From Eunapius fragilis (Eukaryota > Porifera > Demospongiae > Spongillida > Spongillidae), in contig OY811971.1 of assembly GCA_963681505.1 (NCBI GenBank), forward strand, positions 12,171,232 to 12,235,231: a stretch of 64,000 nucleotides of DNA, in the 5' to 3' direction. Position numbers and translations under genes: made by a program. The notes beneath the pieces were generated by a model. It saw only the letters and a list, made by a program, of their open reading frames with translations, was not told the DNA's origin and did no database searches. This document shows positions 10,568-22,393 of the stretch, piece by piece (position 1 is the stretch's first letter; every line of letters starts with the position of its first letter).

Positions 10568-13500
10568 ATGCCTGGAGATCGATGTGCAGTATGTGGGATT
10601 ACCAAGGCAACAGATCCAAACGTCTCTTTTCATAGAATTCCGAAGGATCCAATTATGCGAGCTAAGTGGACAGACACTCTTCACCTTCAGAAAGAGAACC
10701 TCGGGTCAAGTTCTCGAGTATGCTCCAGACATTTTCAAAATGGGGATCCACGTAATTCTCCAAGCCTGTTTTTATGGAAGCGTATCAAACAAGATTCGAG
10801 AGCACAAAGAGCTAAGAACAGAGAAGCTCGAAGGTTATTCACCATAACACCTGAGCGTGTAACTACTTGTAGTTCAGCTGCAATTGTTTCTGACATTACT
10901 ACTACTCCATCTACTAGTACTCCTCTACCATCTACTAGTACTCCTCTACCATCTACTAGTACTCCTCTACCATCTACTAGTACTCCTCTACCATCTACTA
11001 GTACTCCTCTACCATCTACTAGTACTCCTCTACCATCTACTAGTACTCCTCTACCATCTACTAGTACTCCTCTACCATCTACTAGTACTCCTCTACCATC
11101 TACTAGTACTCCTCTACCATCTACTAGTACTCCTCTACCATCTACTAGTACTCCTCTACCATCTACTAGTACTCCTCTACCATCTACTAGTACTCCTCTA
11201 CCATCTACTAGTACTCCTCTACCATCTACTAGTACTCCTCTACCATCTACTAGTACTCCTCTACCATCTACTAGTACTCCTCTACCATCTACTAGTACTC
11301 CTCTACCATCTACTAGTACTCCTCTACCATCTACTAGTACTCCTCTACCATCTACTAGTACTCCTCTACCATCTACTAGTACTCCTCTACCATCTACTAG
11401 TACTCCTCTACCATCTACTAGTACTCCTCTACCATCTACTAGTACTCCTCTACCATCTACTAGTACTCCTCTACCATCTACTAGTACTCCTCTACTATCT
11501 ACTAGTACTCCTCTACCATCTACTAGTACTCCTCTACCATCTACTAGTACTCCTCTACCATCTACTAGTACTCCTCTACCATCTACTAGTACTCCTCTAC
11601 CATCTACTAGTACTCCTCTACCATCTACTAGTACTCCTCTACCATCTACTAGTACTCCTCTACCATCTACTAGTACTCCTCTACCATCTACTAGTACTCC
11701 TCTGCCATCTACTAGTACTCCTCTACCATCTACTAATGCTCCTCTACCATCTACTAGTACTCCTCTACCATCTACTAGTACTCCTCTACCATCTACTAGT
11801 ACTCCTCTACCATCTACTAGTACTCCTCTGCCGTCTACTAGTACTCCTCTACCATCTACTAGTACTCCTCTACCATTTACTAGTACTCCTCTACCATCTA
11901 CTAGTACTTCTACCATCTACTAGTACTCCTCTGCCGTCTACTAGTACTCCTCTACCATCTACTAGTACTCCTCTACCATCTACTAGTACTCCTCTACCAT
12001 CTACTAGTACGCCTCTACCATCTACTAGTACTCCTCTACCATCTACTAGTACTCCTCTACCATCTACTAGTACTCCTCTACCATCTACTAGTACTCCTCT
12101 ACCATCTACTAGTACTCCTCTACCATCTACTAGTACTCCTCTACCATCTACTAATACTCCTCTACCATCTACTAGTACTCCTCTACCATCTACTAGTACT
12201 CCTCTACCATCTACTAGTACTCCTCTACCATCTACTAGTACTCCTCTACCATCTACTAGTACTCCTCTACCATCTACTAGTACTCCTCTACCATCTACTA
12301 GTACTCCTCTACCATCTACTAGTACTCCTCTACCATCTACTAGTACTCCTCTACCATCTACTAGTACGCCTCTACCATCTACTAGTACTCCTCTACCATC
12401 TACTAGTACTCCTCTACCATCTACTAGTACTCCTACCATCTACTAGTACTCCTCTACCATCTACTAGTACTCCTCTACCATCTACTAGTACTCCTCTACC
12501 ATCTACTAGTACTCCTCTACCATCTACTAGTACTCCTACCATCTACTAGTACTCCTCTACCATCTACTAGTACTCCTCTACCATCTACTAGTACGCCTCT
12601 ACCATCTACTAGTACTCCTCTACCATCTACTAGTACTCCTACCATCTACTAGTACGCCTCTACCATCTACTAGTACTCCTCTACCATCTACTAGTACTCC
12701 TCTACCATCTACTAGTACTCCTCTACCATCTACTAGTACTCCTCTACCATCTACTAGTACTCCTCTACCATCTACTAGTACTCCTCTACCATCTACTAGT
12801 ACTCCTCTACCATCTACTAGTACTCCTCTACCATCTACTAGTACTCCTCTACCATCTACTAATGCTCCTCTACCATCTACTAGTACTCCTACCATCTACT
12901 AGTACTCCTCTACCATCTACTAGTACTCCTCTACCATCTACTAGTACTCCTCTACCATCTACTAGTACTCCTCTACCATCTACTAGTACTCCTCTACCAT
13001 CTACTAGTACGCCTCTACCATCTACTAGTACTCCTCTACCATCTACTAGTACTCCTCTACCATCTACTAGTACTCCTACCATCTACTAGTACTCCTCTAC
13101 CATCTACTAGTACTCCTCTACCATCTACTAGTACTCCTCTACCATCTACTAGTACTCCTCTACCATCTACTAGTACTCCTCTACCATCTACTAGTACTCC
13201 TCTACCATCTACTAGTACTCCTCTACCATCTACTAGTACTCCTCTACCATCTACTAGTACTCCTCTACCATCTACTAGTACTCCTCTACCATCTACTAGT
13301 ACTCCTCTACCATCTACTAGTACTCCTCTACCATCTACTAGTACTCCTACCATCTACTAATGCTCCTCTACCATCTACTAGTACTCCTCTACCTCAACTC
13401 CTGATAGCCCAGGTTGGGGAGCAACTTGATACCAATTATACTGTCTATGAGCTACCTGGACCAAGTGGACTGCAGGCTGAAGAATGGGAGCTACCTGGAC

Positions 13501-14630
13501 CAAGTAGATTGCAGGCTGATGAATACCGTTTGATGAATGAAGCTCTTTTGAAACGTATAAAAGTACTAGAAGAGGAGAAAAAGGGTCACTTATCAGATTC
13601 GACAAAGCTACCATTCTGTATTGAACAAATACAACATGACGACAAGCTGGTACAATTTTATACTGGGTTCTCCTCTTTTCGTTTGTTTTTAGCTTTTTTT
13701 GAGCTACTTGGCCCTGCTGTGGACCATCTTAACTTCTGGGGGTCAAAAGATGGTGCAAGGAAACGTTGTAAACTCAGAAAAATTGATGGGAGAAACCAGT
13801 TGTTTCTTGTCCTACTAAAACTTAAGCTGAACTTAAAGCACAAAGATCTTGCATTTCGGTTTTGTGTTTCAGTAACTCAGATCTCAAGGTGCATCACCAC
13901 ATGGATTTGCTTCTTGTATAAAGAACTTAAGGAAATAGACTGGATTCCTTCTGTTGATCAAGTGTTTGGAACTCAACCCATAGAATTTCGAGAAAAATTT
14001 CCCTCAACGTATGCAATCATTGATGGCAGTGAGGTGTTCATAGAGACACCATCAGACCTACACCTCCAGTCTTCAACTTGGAGTCAGTACAAGCACCATA
14101 ATACAGTTAAATTTCTGGTTGCCTGTACACCAAATGGTGCTATATTCTTCATCTCTCCTGTCTATGTAGGATCAATCTCAGATGTGGAGTTAACACGATT
14201 CAGTGGGTTTCTTGAAGTTGTGAGAGGAAAAGCGGGCATTTCAGTAATGGCTGACAGAGGCTTCATTATCAAGGAACTTCTTAGTAGCATTGGCGTTGAA
14301 CTAAACATTCCGCCATTCATGGAGGGAAGACAGCAATTACCACCACAAGAGATACAAACTGGTAGAAAAATAGCTTCGCTGCGTATACATATTGAGAGAG
14401 CGATCGGTAGAATGAAATTGTATCATATTCTAAAAAGCACAATACCTGTTTCTTTGGCACGTCTTACAAACCAGATTGTTTTTATATGTGCCTTTCTTAC
14501 CAACTTCCAACCAGTTTTGATTCCTATCCCGGATGAGCCAGATGACAGTGATGTTGAATCTTACTTCAAACAACTTTCAGACTTAGATGATGATTCTGAT
14601 AATGCTGAAAGTAGTGAATGTGATGCATAG
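10568..14630 (+). CDS. THAP-domain DDE transposase with minisatellite linker (reading frame broken)
   Basis: The first block (start ATG at 10568 chosen because THAP domains begin a few residues before the first Cys; an in-frame ATG lies at 10541) is a THAP zinc finger: C6, C9, C52, H55, with P25, W34 and F56. A linker of PSTSTPL heptads then runs for about 2.5 kb. After 13397 the same heptad frame continues into two copies of a 13-residue repeat (ELPGPS-LQA) and a coiled segment (LLKRIKVLEEEKK). A helix-turn-helix region follows, then a DDE_Tnp_4 nuclease with D at IIDGSEVF, D at VMADRGF and E at HIERAIGR, ending in an acidic tail. Seven 19-bp units in the linker each shift frame and give stops, the first at about 11923, so an intact protein requires their loss or splicing. 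Confidence 0.8.
10907..13397. repeat. 21-bp minisatellite, about 119 copies
   Basis: The unit ACTAGTACTCCTCTACCATC plus T repeats almost perfectly for 2.5 kb. Rare variants include ACTAATGCT, TACGCC and CTGCCGTC. Seven units are 19 bp, having lost one CT or CC dinucleotide (near 11903, 12430, 12533, 12636, 12886, 13074 and 13343). The plus strand reads PSTSTPL in the transposase frame. The other frames (LLVLLYH and LVDGRGV repeats) are artefacts. Confidence 0.98.
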
Positions 14631-14802
14631 CAGGTTCTTTGTTTGGTTTACTAGATGTACATGTATAGCATGGTGAAAAAATGTATTCCAGTTTTGCTTA
14701 CTGAATGTTGAACAAGTCAACTTTCTGCCTCATAGCTAAACAAATGTGCTCAACATACAGTTTCATGCTTCACTATAAAAACCATTGATAAGTGGTTAAT
14801 GA

Positions 14803-16848
14803 TCATTGCTTTGACAGGTTTCTCATACAGTGTCCTAAAGCATGCAGAGGGCTAACTATTTCAGGCACAACACAGTTATCATAGAATGAAGTCAATTTGG
14901 GCAAAAGTTCTAGATTCCAGAATGCCTCATCAAACCATATTCTTTGTACATTAATGCCTCTTTTGGTGTAAATTACAAAGTCACACCAAGATCTTTCCCC
15001 AATCCCCATTTGACCTTGAACTTGACAGTAGTAACTGTGTGTTTTCTTGAGCATAATAGAGCCGGTTTGAGAGTCAAAGGTACAGCAAAAGCTAGAACAC
15101 TACAAGCTTGTGATGGTAGAATGTTTTTAGCAGTGTATGGACATTTGACCTCAACAAAACCAAATGGGTGCTGAGAATTCGAGGGGTCATACACTGCACC
15201 ATCAGGAGATGTTCCAAGATAGGGATGTTGATAGCTGATAAGAAAACCGCATGCAGAAACACTAAGTAGGGGATGTTCATGTGACTGCTGGTATGCTACA
15301 AACTCTCTTATTGCATTTGGCTCATTCTCTATTCCATATTGGGTTGCAGCAGAAGAAAAATTCCTTGGCTGAATTATACTGAGAACCAAGTTGTCTGGAG
15401 GAGTATCTGGTCTGCGTTTGAAAACTGATCCGAAGACAGAGGACGTGATCCGGTATCGTCGGGCAGAAAACCACAGTGAAGAGTGTCTTTGCTCGCGTGT
15501 GCTTCTCTCTATATCTTGGACCCTTTCACGACTGACCTTTAACGTTTCTTTGAAGGCAACAATTGAAGTAGCAAGAGCTTGATCATCCAAATTAATGGAT
15601 GTCGGAGTGGATGTCGGAGATGGTCGACTTTGTTGCAGTGTGGAGTCAAGTAAAAAGGATATAGACATTTGCTCCCCTTTCACGCTCTCCAAAAATGCTG
15701 GCATTCTGCTTTGAATCTGACCCCTAAACTGAGGTGGTCGAGGATCAAAGTCTTCCAACAGCTTTATCTTTCTCTTCACTGGCTTTCTATACTCGCGCTG
15801 CTCAAAGGAAGTTGATGCTATCTGCAATGTACTATCCTTCTTGGCCTTTGGAGCTTTCCATTGACATGGCAATGACGTTACAGGGGTTGGTTCTGCTTCT
15901 GTTGATTCTGTTTCAGTTGAACTGGTTGATGGAAGGTTGGGTTGAAGCTGGAATGATGTAGAGCTTAGAGCTGCTAGCGCATGAAGGAGTGCTGATACAT
16001 GAGTACAGCTTGCTGACATCCTACACATATCGATGATTAAGCAATCATTTACATAGCAAAGTTGAAACAATGCAAAGAAGGCTTACCCAGCAGCACAATC
16101 ACATTTTGCTGAACAAATAGTAGCTACATCTCCCTCTTTTCCAAGGAGCATATAAACTTTGTATATGCCACCCTTCATCGATGGTGATGTGGTACATTTG
16201 ACATGACAGAAAAATTGATTGGCATTCACTTGCAACTCCTGTAGCCGTCCAGAAGCCCAGTGTGCATATCCACGCTCCAGTGCTCTAAAAGCCCCTTCTT
16301 CCCCAAAGTGCCCAACGTGTCCAGCCAAGTATGTATACACAAGACCTACATTCATACGTGTACATATTTAAACAATATAAAATGTAAAGCATAAATTGTT
16401 GTATTTACCAGATGTAACTTGTGGTATAGAACGAGCTATGTCCTTAAAGTTAGCATCAGTGACTTGCTTCCAGCCAGTAAGAGGAGGGGGTGGATTTGAT
16501 GGCATCAGCACCTGCTCTCCAGCTTCTTTTAAGCATTCATACTTCCTGTGAGTATACGAGCCATCAACATCCACAATCTTCTCCTGCTCCAGCTCAGAAA
16601 GGAGAACTCTTAAGTAGAGTGACGTGAAGAAGTATTTTAAAACACTAATCATCAGTATTTAGTTGTTTCACAAACCTATCCAAGATTTGCTGCTTTTTCC
16701 AAGAAGTGGGAGCTTCTACGCCTCTACATAACAACCACCACCGTAAGGCAGATATGGTATGCTTGTTGTAGGGCTTCGAAAGTTTGGCTCCGGGAATATC
16801 ATCTTCGGTAAGAGTAACTTCACACGCAGCGTTGCTAAGGCCGCTCAT
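14803..16848 (-). CDS. SAP / SWIM zinc finger / YqaJ-type nuclease gene of ISL2EU (spliced, frameshifted)
   Basis: Four exons can be joined in phase. Exon 16848-16676 starts MSGLSNAACEVTL and has a SAP-like helix pair (LRWWLLCRGV, KKQQILDRF). Exon 16608-16409 completes an Arg codon and reads VLLSELEQEK. Exon 16345-16087 holds YTYLAGHVGHFGEEG and ends KCDCAAG. Exon 16020-14803 opens SCTHVSALLHAL, which completes a SWIM motif (C-x-C then C-x-H). The last exon contains the YqaJ nuclease: SSLWFSARRYRITSS, YGIENEPNAIREF, GTSPDGAVYDP, GFVEVKCPYTAKN, then QVQGQMGIGERSWCDF in a different frame. A one-base shift near 15110 (with an in-frame TAG) breaks it. In ISL2EU elements this nuclease is the standard second protein; its part in transposition is not known to me. 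Confidence 0.75.
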
Positions 16849-17017
16849 TTTCTATTGCTAGATCTTCGCAACCACTCGGTCTCTTGTCACGCTACAAACG
16901 GTATATCACACGTGGATGACTGTTAAGTTTATCAAAGTTCTTTTAATTAGAGCACGTTAGATACGAAGCTCAGAAATTCGCAACACGATAGTGCTTCCAT
17001 TGACTTCTCATTGACAG

Positions 17018-17089
17018 AACAGCCGCCAGCCGTGACGTCACGTGTAATTAACACTAATTAAATTCCTTAGCCTTACGCGCAACTGGTCC
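17018..17089. repeat. Right terminal inverted repeat of ISL2EU element
   Basis: This is the reverse-complement partner of 10441-10512, with the same TGACGTCA palindrome and the terminal block GCGCAACTGGTCC. The AT after it is the second half of the target duplication. Confidence 0.9.
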
Positions 17090-17091
17090 AT

Positions 17092-18200
17092 TGTGTACTG
17101 CACTCAAAGTGATAGTCCACGTATGGATCCTTGCAGAAGCCATTACAGGTATAGCTTTATGTTCCCCCAGCAAATACATGAGAGGCCTGTGGTCTGAAAA
17201 AATAGTGAAAGGTCGCCCATATAAATAAGAATGGAAATTAGTGACACCAAATACAATGAACAATGCTTTCTTGTCGAGCTGTGAATATCCTTTCTCAGCT
17301 GGGGATAAAGTTCGTGATGCAAATCCAATGGGCTCTCTGAACCATCACCCATAACATGTGAGAGGACAGCCCCTACCCCGTACGGAGAAGCATCACATGC
17401 TAACACTAAAGGTTTGTGCGTGTCATAATTGACCAATAGTGCTGTTGATTGGAGCAAACTTTTAGCATTGATAAAGGCATCTTTCTGCTCCTTTGTCCAT
17501 TCCATGGACACTGCTTTTGTAACAAGCAATACATTGGGGCCAACGTAGTTGCAAGGTGTGGAAGAAACCTCGCATAATAATTCATAAGTCACATAAAAGC
17601 ATTAAGTTCTGTGACATTTTGAGGTGTAGCCACTTCCTTAATGCACTTAACCTTGTCTTCTGTTTTATGCAACCCATCTTTATCTATTTGATGGCCTAAA
17701 TACTCTACAGATGGTGCCATGAATATACATTTATTCCTTTTAAGTTTCAAGCCAGCCGCTTCCAACTTTGCTAACACAGCACCCAAGTTGTTTATGTGCT
17801 TTTCGGTAGTTTGACCAGTGACCACTATGTCATCAAAGTAGACGCAGGTGTGTGTAAAACCCTGTTGCAATGTCTCCATAGCCCTCTGGAATATTGCTGG
17901 AGCTGATGACACCCCAAATGGCAGCCGATTATATTGGAATAGTCCTTTATGGGTGTTATTTGTAGCATATACTGTTTTGATGTCTCGTCAAGCAGCAGCT
18001 GCAGGTAAGCATTGGCCAAGTCTAACTTTGAATAAACTAATCCCACCAGACAGAGCTGCGAAAAGCTCTTCAACTCTAGGGACAGGATATGACTCAAGTC
18101 TGACAACTCGGTTAATGGTTAATTTATAATCTCCACAAATCCTGACAGTACCATCTCGTTTGACTACGGGTACTGTTTGGTGCAGCCCAGTCTGAGAACT
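17092..18200 (-). pseudogene. Ty3/gypsy reverse transcriptase and RNase H (G2), 5' of the ISL2EU insertion
   Basis: On the minus strand, reverse-transcriptase pieces appear as VYSKLDLANAYLQLLLDE (18030 region), SSAPAIFQRAMETLQQ with CVYFDDIVVTGQ (catalytic FDD), and GLKLKRNKCIF with VEYLGHQIDKDGLH. RNase H follows with LVLACDASPYGVGAVLS and RPFTIFSDHRPLMYLLG. It is interrupted after LSAVHN by the transposon, and the missing end is at 10440. Frame changes near 17590 and 17900 show decay. Confidence 0.85.
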
Positions 18201-18350
18201 GCACAGGGCTAATGATGCCGCAAGACTTCAAACGCTTTAGGTCCAACTCAGTCTTCTCTTTCATCATAAATGGAACAGAGAGGTTTGTAAACTTGCAGTT
18301 GCTGTTCTATTGCTGGGTCAGTAACAAACTTTGCAATCACCCCCTTGATT

Positions 18351-19600
18351 CTACCTTAAATATGCATTCATGTTTCGACAACAAATGCTGCAGACTACAG
18401 ACTCTTGGACCATATGGATTTGGCTCCAGTCCAGTTTAATGACCCTAAGCCAGTCCCGTCCCAGTAGACATGGGCCTTGCTCCTTTACAACCAGTAACTG
18501 CAGGCGTGCCTGTTGCTCCTTGTACACTACATTCACAACAGCAACCCCTAAAAGCTTAAGAGGCTCCCCCGTGTAGGCCCGTAGATGTATGGTTCAGTTT
18601 TGGTGCATAACCTTCAGCCCACAAACTGTCGAACATCTTTTTACTCATAATAGTTAATGAAGCACCTGTATCTAACGCCATTGGTACACATACACCATGG
18701 ATATGCAGTTTGACTATAAAAGGACCCGGTTTCACAGCCTTCAATGCATCAACTGTATTAGCATCACCCACATCCTCTAAGCACTCATCATGCATAGTGT
18801 GCAATCCTTTAGCTTTAGTGCCCCTGCCAGGTTGCTCCGTCTGCCTGCTCTTCACCAACGATTTACCCCTACTCCTGCAAACTCTTGCTATGTGACCCTT
18901 CTTACCACAGGCATTACAGTCACTATTTTTGAACTGACATGTTGATGCAAAATGGTGTCCCCCACATTTATAATATTCTACATCTCCAACAAGCTCTTTC
19001 TTTTCTACACTGTGTACGGGTTGAGTAGGTGAAGGGTTGCTGATCATGCTCTGCATGTCTGTGGAATTCTTGGCTGCTGATTCCATAAACTGAGCTATTT
19101 CATAAGCGCGTGCAAAGGTTAATTCTTTCTCTCCCAACAGCCTACGTTGAATCACGCTATCGTTAATACCACAAACAATATGATCACGTAGCATGTCATC
19201 CAATGTTGTACCATATGCACAATGTTTGGTTAAGTGGCATAACGCAGCTACATAAGCAGCTATTGATTCCTCTGGACCCTTAACACGGCAATTGTATTTA
19301 AAACGCTGAACAATAGCTGAGGGCTTCGGGTTATGGTCATTAGCAACTAACTGGATAATATCCCCATACGCCTTCACACCAGGTTTTGTCGGAGCGACCA
19401 AAATTTGAATCAATCGGTAAGTGATAGCTCCGCAGGCACTTAGGAGGATAGCGCGCTTTTCCCCTTCCTCGGTCACTGCGTTAGCCACAGAGTTTTGTTC
19501 CAGCCATTCGACATATGTTGCCCATTCTTCAATAGTAGCGTCAAACTCTGTTACACGACCGTGAGTAGCTATCTTTCTTGACTCCTTTTAGCCTCGTTGC
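18351..19600 (-). pseudogene. Ty3/gypsy Gag and protease (G2)
   Basis: Gag reads GRVTEFDATIEEWATYVEWL near 19560 and continues for about 300 codons (RAILLSACGAITYRLI). It has two zinc-knuckle-like motifs (CGGHHFASTC, degenerate, and CNACGKKGHIARVC). The aspartic protease follows in frame (MALDTGASLTIMSKK). After a frameshift near 18556 its end (GPCLLGRDWLRVIKLDW) is at 18470-18420. No initiator ATG is visible: a TAA precedes KESRKIATHGR. The sequence TGGCAACGAGGC near 19606 could be a primer-binding site, but I found no LTR pair for G2. Confidence 0.85.
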
Positions 19601-19765
19601 CAGAAATATGTCATGTATTGCCCGCAACATGACCGCCACGAGGTTCTCGGTTGCAACTGACTTTAATTCAAAGCACACCAAAAATATAAATCACGTACTA
19701 CCTACTATGCATGCGCAGCAATGTAAGTAAATACATACAACATACATGTACATACAATACATTAC

Positions 19766-22003
19766 AGTAACCTCTAATCCATCCCATATCTCAGTCCCAT
19801 ACTTACACAGTGTATAATTTTCTTTGGATCCCAATCCAAAAATTATATCAACTGGTAGCCTGGCTTCATATCCATGCATGAGCAGGAAGGGTGTGTACCC
19901 TGTGGTTGAGTGTGCACTAGTGTTATATGCAAAACACGGCATTTTTAAATGCTTGTACCAATCAAAATGGTGATCCTGAAGTGAAGTAGTCAAAATGTCA
20001 ACTAGAGTTCTACCTCCCCATTGCACAGCGGATGATAGGGTGTTGTCCTGGTTTTGACAATTTCCATTATCATACACAACTCCTTAATTAAGCGGGAATC
20101 AAACTGGGATCCTTGGTCGGAGTGTAGTTGCTCTGGGAACCCTTTATCACAGAAGTATTCGTCAACTAAAATTCTTGCGACAGTAGAGGCATCTTGGTTT
20201 GGAACTGCAAAGGCAGCCATATACTTTGTAAAGTGGTCACCATGCAGCAACAAGTATATACTGTTTCCCTACATCTGTTTCTGGTAAAGGTCCAAGGAAA
20301 TCCGTTCCAACCATTTGCATGGGGTAACCCGCTGTGATAGGATTGAGTGGTGCCCTGTTCTTAGGTACCATTGTCTTTCCTTGCTGCACAATCCTTGCAA
20401 TTGTTACAGTAGCTCTTAACATCTTTCTGATGGCCCGGCCAGTACAAACATTCTCGCAGCTTCTTTCTTAATTTGCTGTCATAACATAAGACCCTTCCTT
20501 TCCCATCCTCCACTTGGGCCAACACTTCACCAAGGCTGAGATCACTGGCATCAGTGTCAAGAATGAACGGTTTTGTGAAATCAGACCCTAAATGTCAACT
20601 TGCTCTGGAGTATTTTAAAGGCTGCATCACAATGAGATGACCATTGGAATCCAATATCCTTCCTGGTAAGCTCATGAAGGGGTTTGGCAGTCTCTGCAAA
20701 GCCTTTTACAAAATGACGGCAATAATTGGCCAGGCGCAGGAATGCCTGTAATTCAGTAACACCATTTGGAATTAGCCAGCTGTAACCATTTTTGGTGGGC
20801 CTGGAGTTATACCTTGATCTGAATTGATGTGCCCCAAATAAAGTACTCTCTTTTGGAGGAAAGCACATTTATCGGGTTTCAATTTTAGCTTCGCTGTCTG
20901 CAATCATTCCAACACTGCTCCCAGGTTAACAAGATGACTTTCCCATGATAATGATATCATCTAGGTATATGAGTCCTGCTGACCACTGTAGGCCAGCCAA
21001 AATTAGGTCCATAAGGCATTGAAATGTTGCTGGCGCATAGCACAGCCCAAAGGGCATGGCGTTCAATTCAAACAAACCATCAGCCGTACAAAACGCTGTC
21101 TTTTCCCGATTATCTGGATGCAATCCCACCTGCCAGTAACCAGGGGCAAGTTCCAAGGTGCAAAACCACTTTGATCCCGCTAGTGCATCCAAGGTGTCAT
21201 CTATTCGAGGCAAGGCGTAAGCATCTTTCCTAGTGAAAGGCGTACGCATCTTTCCTAGTGACAGCGTTCAACTTCCTTAGTCCACACAGAACCTGAGTGA
21301 ACCATCCTTCTTTTTGGCTAGAACTACAGGAGATGCCCATGGACTAGATGAATGTTGTATCACTCCTTGGTTAAGCATCTCTTGCTAGTTTCTGAACTCT
21401 CCTCATTTAATTGAAGACAAGTTATCCTCTTGAGATACCTTGAGTTCTGAAATACGATTCTGTACCTGTTGCATACTTACAGCCATAGTGCCTGCAGCTT
21501 CCACTGGGTTGACACTTTACTGTTTGGTGGATGCTATCAATGCATGTTGCTTCCCGTATGGCCTCGTCGAGTGTCTTGGATGCACTCCTACGTACTCCAA
21601 CAGCAAGGTCAGTTTCTTCATCTAGCAGCGTAAGAAATCAGGAAAGTGCAAACCCTTCAGCTAGGCTGTCAGAACTAGGATGGATGCGAGCAGCAAGTCT
21701 TTGATGTTTTCGGCAACCGTAGCCAGTTTGAGGCTCCTTTTCTCCGGTACGCAAAATATTTTTTCCTGATACAGCAGCTGTCTTAATTCCGGTTCGAATT
21801 TCGCGTGAGATTTTCTACAACCCCATCAAAGTCTTTCTTTGTATCCTCATTGATGACTTCAAGCGCGCGTGCTGCTTGGCCTCTCAGTTTGGCTTCCAAC
21901 TAACCATTGGAGCCTCTGGAGCCACGTTGTTCAGTTGCAGGGACCCGAGAATTCAGTTGGCTGATTGACTGGGCCGTGCTTCTTTTGCTCACCTTCCTTG
22001 GAC
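19766..22003 (-). pseudogene. Ty3/gypsy element G3, deleted gag-pol
   Basis: After the LTR and primer site the Gag start (MSKEGEQKKHGP, about 22002) is followed by degenerate Gag without a zinc knuckle. Reverse transcriptase follows ([46 protein letters not shown]). A 23-bp tandem duplication at about 21217-21262 shifts its frame. RNase H is reduced to DTDASDLSLGEVLAQVEDG and joins directly to the integrase zinc domain (RECLYWPGHQKDVKSYC). The integrase core follows (GTDFLGPLPETDVGKQY, HSDQGSQFDSRL, ARLPVDIIFGL) and stops at about 19766. A close relative is at 39213-41010. Confidence 0.85.
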
Positions 22004-22021
22004 ATCCTGCCGACTACGCCA
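22004..22021 (-). other. tRNA-Ser primer-binding site of G3
   Basis: On the minus strand TGGCGTAGTCGGCAGGAT is complementary to the 3' end of animal tRNA-Ser of the AGA/CGA type, including its CCA. It lies one base inside the presumed 5' LTR. The same site is found at 38853-38871 in another element. Confidence 0.75.
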
Positions 22022-22022
22022 A

Positions 22023-22118
22023 TGTAACAATGCTAATCCGCTGTTATCAATAACGCGCTCCAAAAAGGACAGAATCCAAAATCACCATACGCATGCACAA
22101 TGCAATGTACATGTTACA
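22023..22118 (-). repeat. Presumed 5' LTR of G3
   Basis: The segment begins and ends with TGTAACA and its complement TGTTACA and abuts the primer-binding site. No second copy was found in the window, so the length (96 bp, short) rests only on the terminal motif. Confidence 0.45.
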
Positions 22119-22393
22119 AACTGATGTGGACTATGTTTTAACTTAAATTTAATATGCACAATGGCAACTTTGAAATTGCATCATTGATGCTAGTTTTGTT
22201 CATGTGTTAGTTTCATTTATGGTTTTCACAATGTGTATATGACTTAGGTGGGACTGATTAAACAGGCTAACGGGTGCACCTTTTGGTCTCCTTTCATCCC
22301 GTCTCTTCATCTATGCACTTCTGTTCTTCATATGCATCCTTGTTTCCATCCACATTCCACCGCCTCCCACCCACCACCATTACCATCTCTCAG

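Larger units (their letters stand above)
10441..17089. mobile_element. ISL2EU (IS4EU)-type DNA transposon, 6.65 kb
   Basis: The two ends are inverted copies of each other (GGACCAGTTGCGCGTAAGGC at 10441-10460 and its complement at 17070-17089). AT dinucleotides flank both sides (10439-10440 and 17090-17091), as expected of the 2-bp AT target duplication I associate with this group. The host is a single gypsy element whose RNase H is interrupted. The cargo is a THAP-DDE transposase on the plus strand and a YqaJ-nuclease gene on the minus strand arranged tail to tail, the two-gene layout known for ISL2EU. Both genes carry frameshifts, so this copy is probably not autonomous now. Confidence 0.85.

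Noticed and set aside
10884..12446. Long plus-strand frame of LLVLLYH repeats and minus-strand LVDGRGV frames over the minisatellite
   Set aside because: They exist only because a 21-bp unit without stops leaves several frames open. The transposase frame is the one that joins the THAP and DDE blocks.
10907..13397. CRISPR-like array
   Set aside because: Direct repeats abut with no spacers, and the sequence is animal. It is a minisatellite.
22004..22021. tRNA gene fragment
   Set aside because: Only the 18-base 3' complement of tRNA-Ser is present, next to an LTR. It is a primer-binding site.
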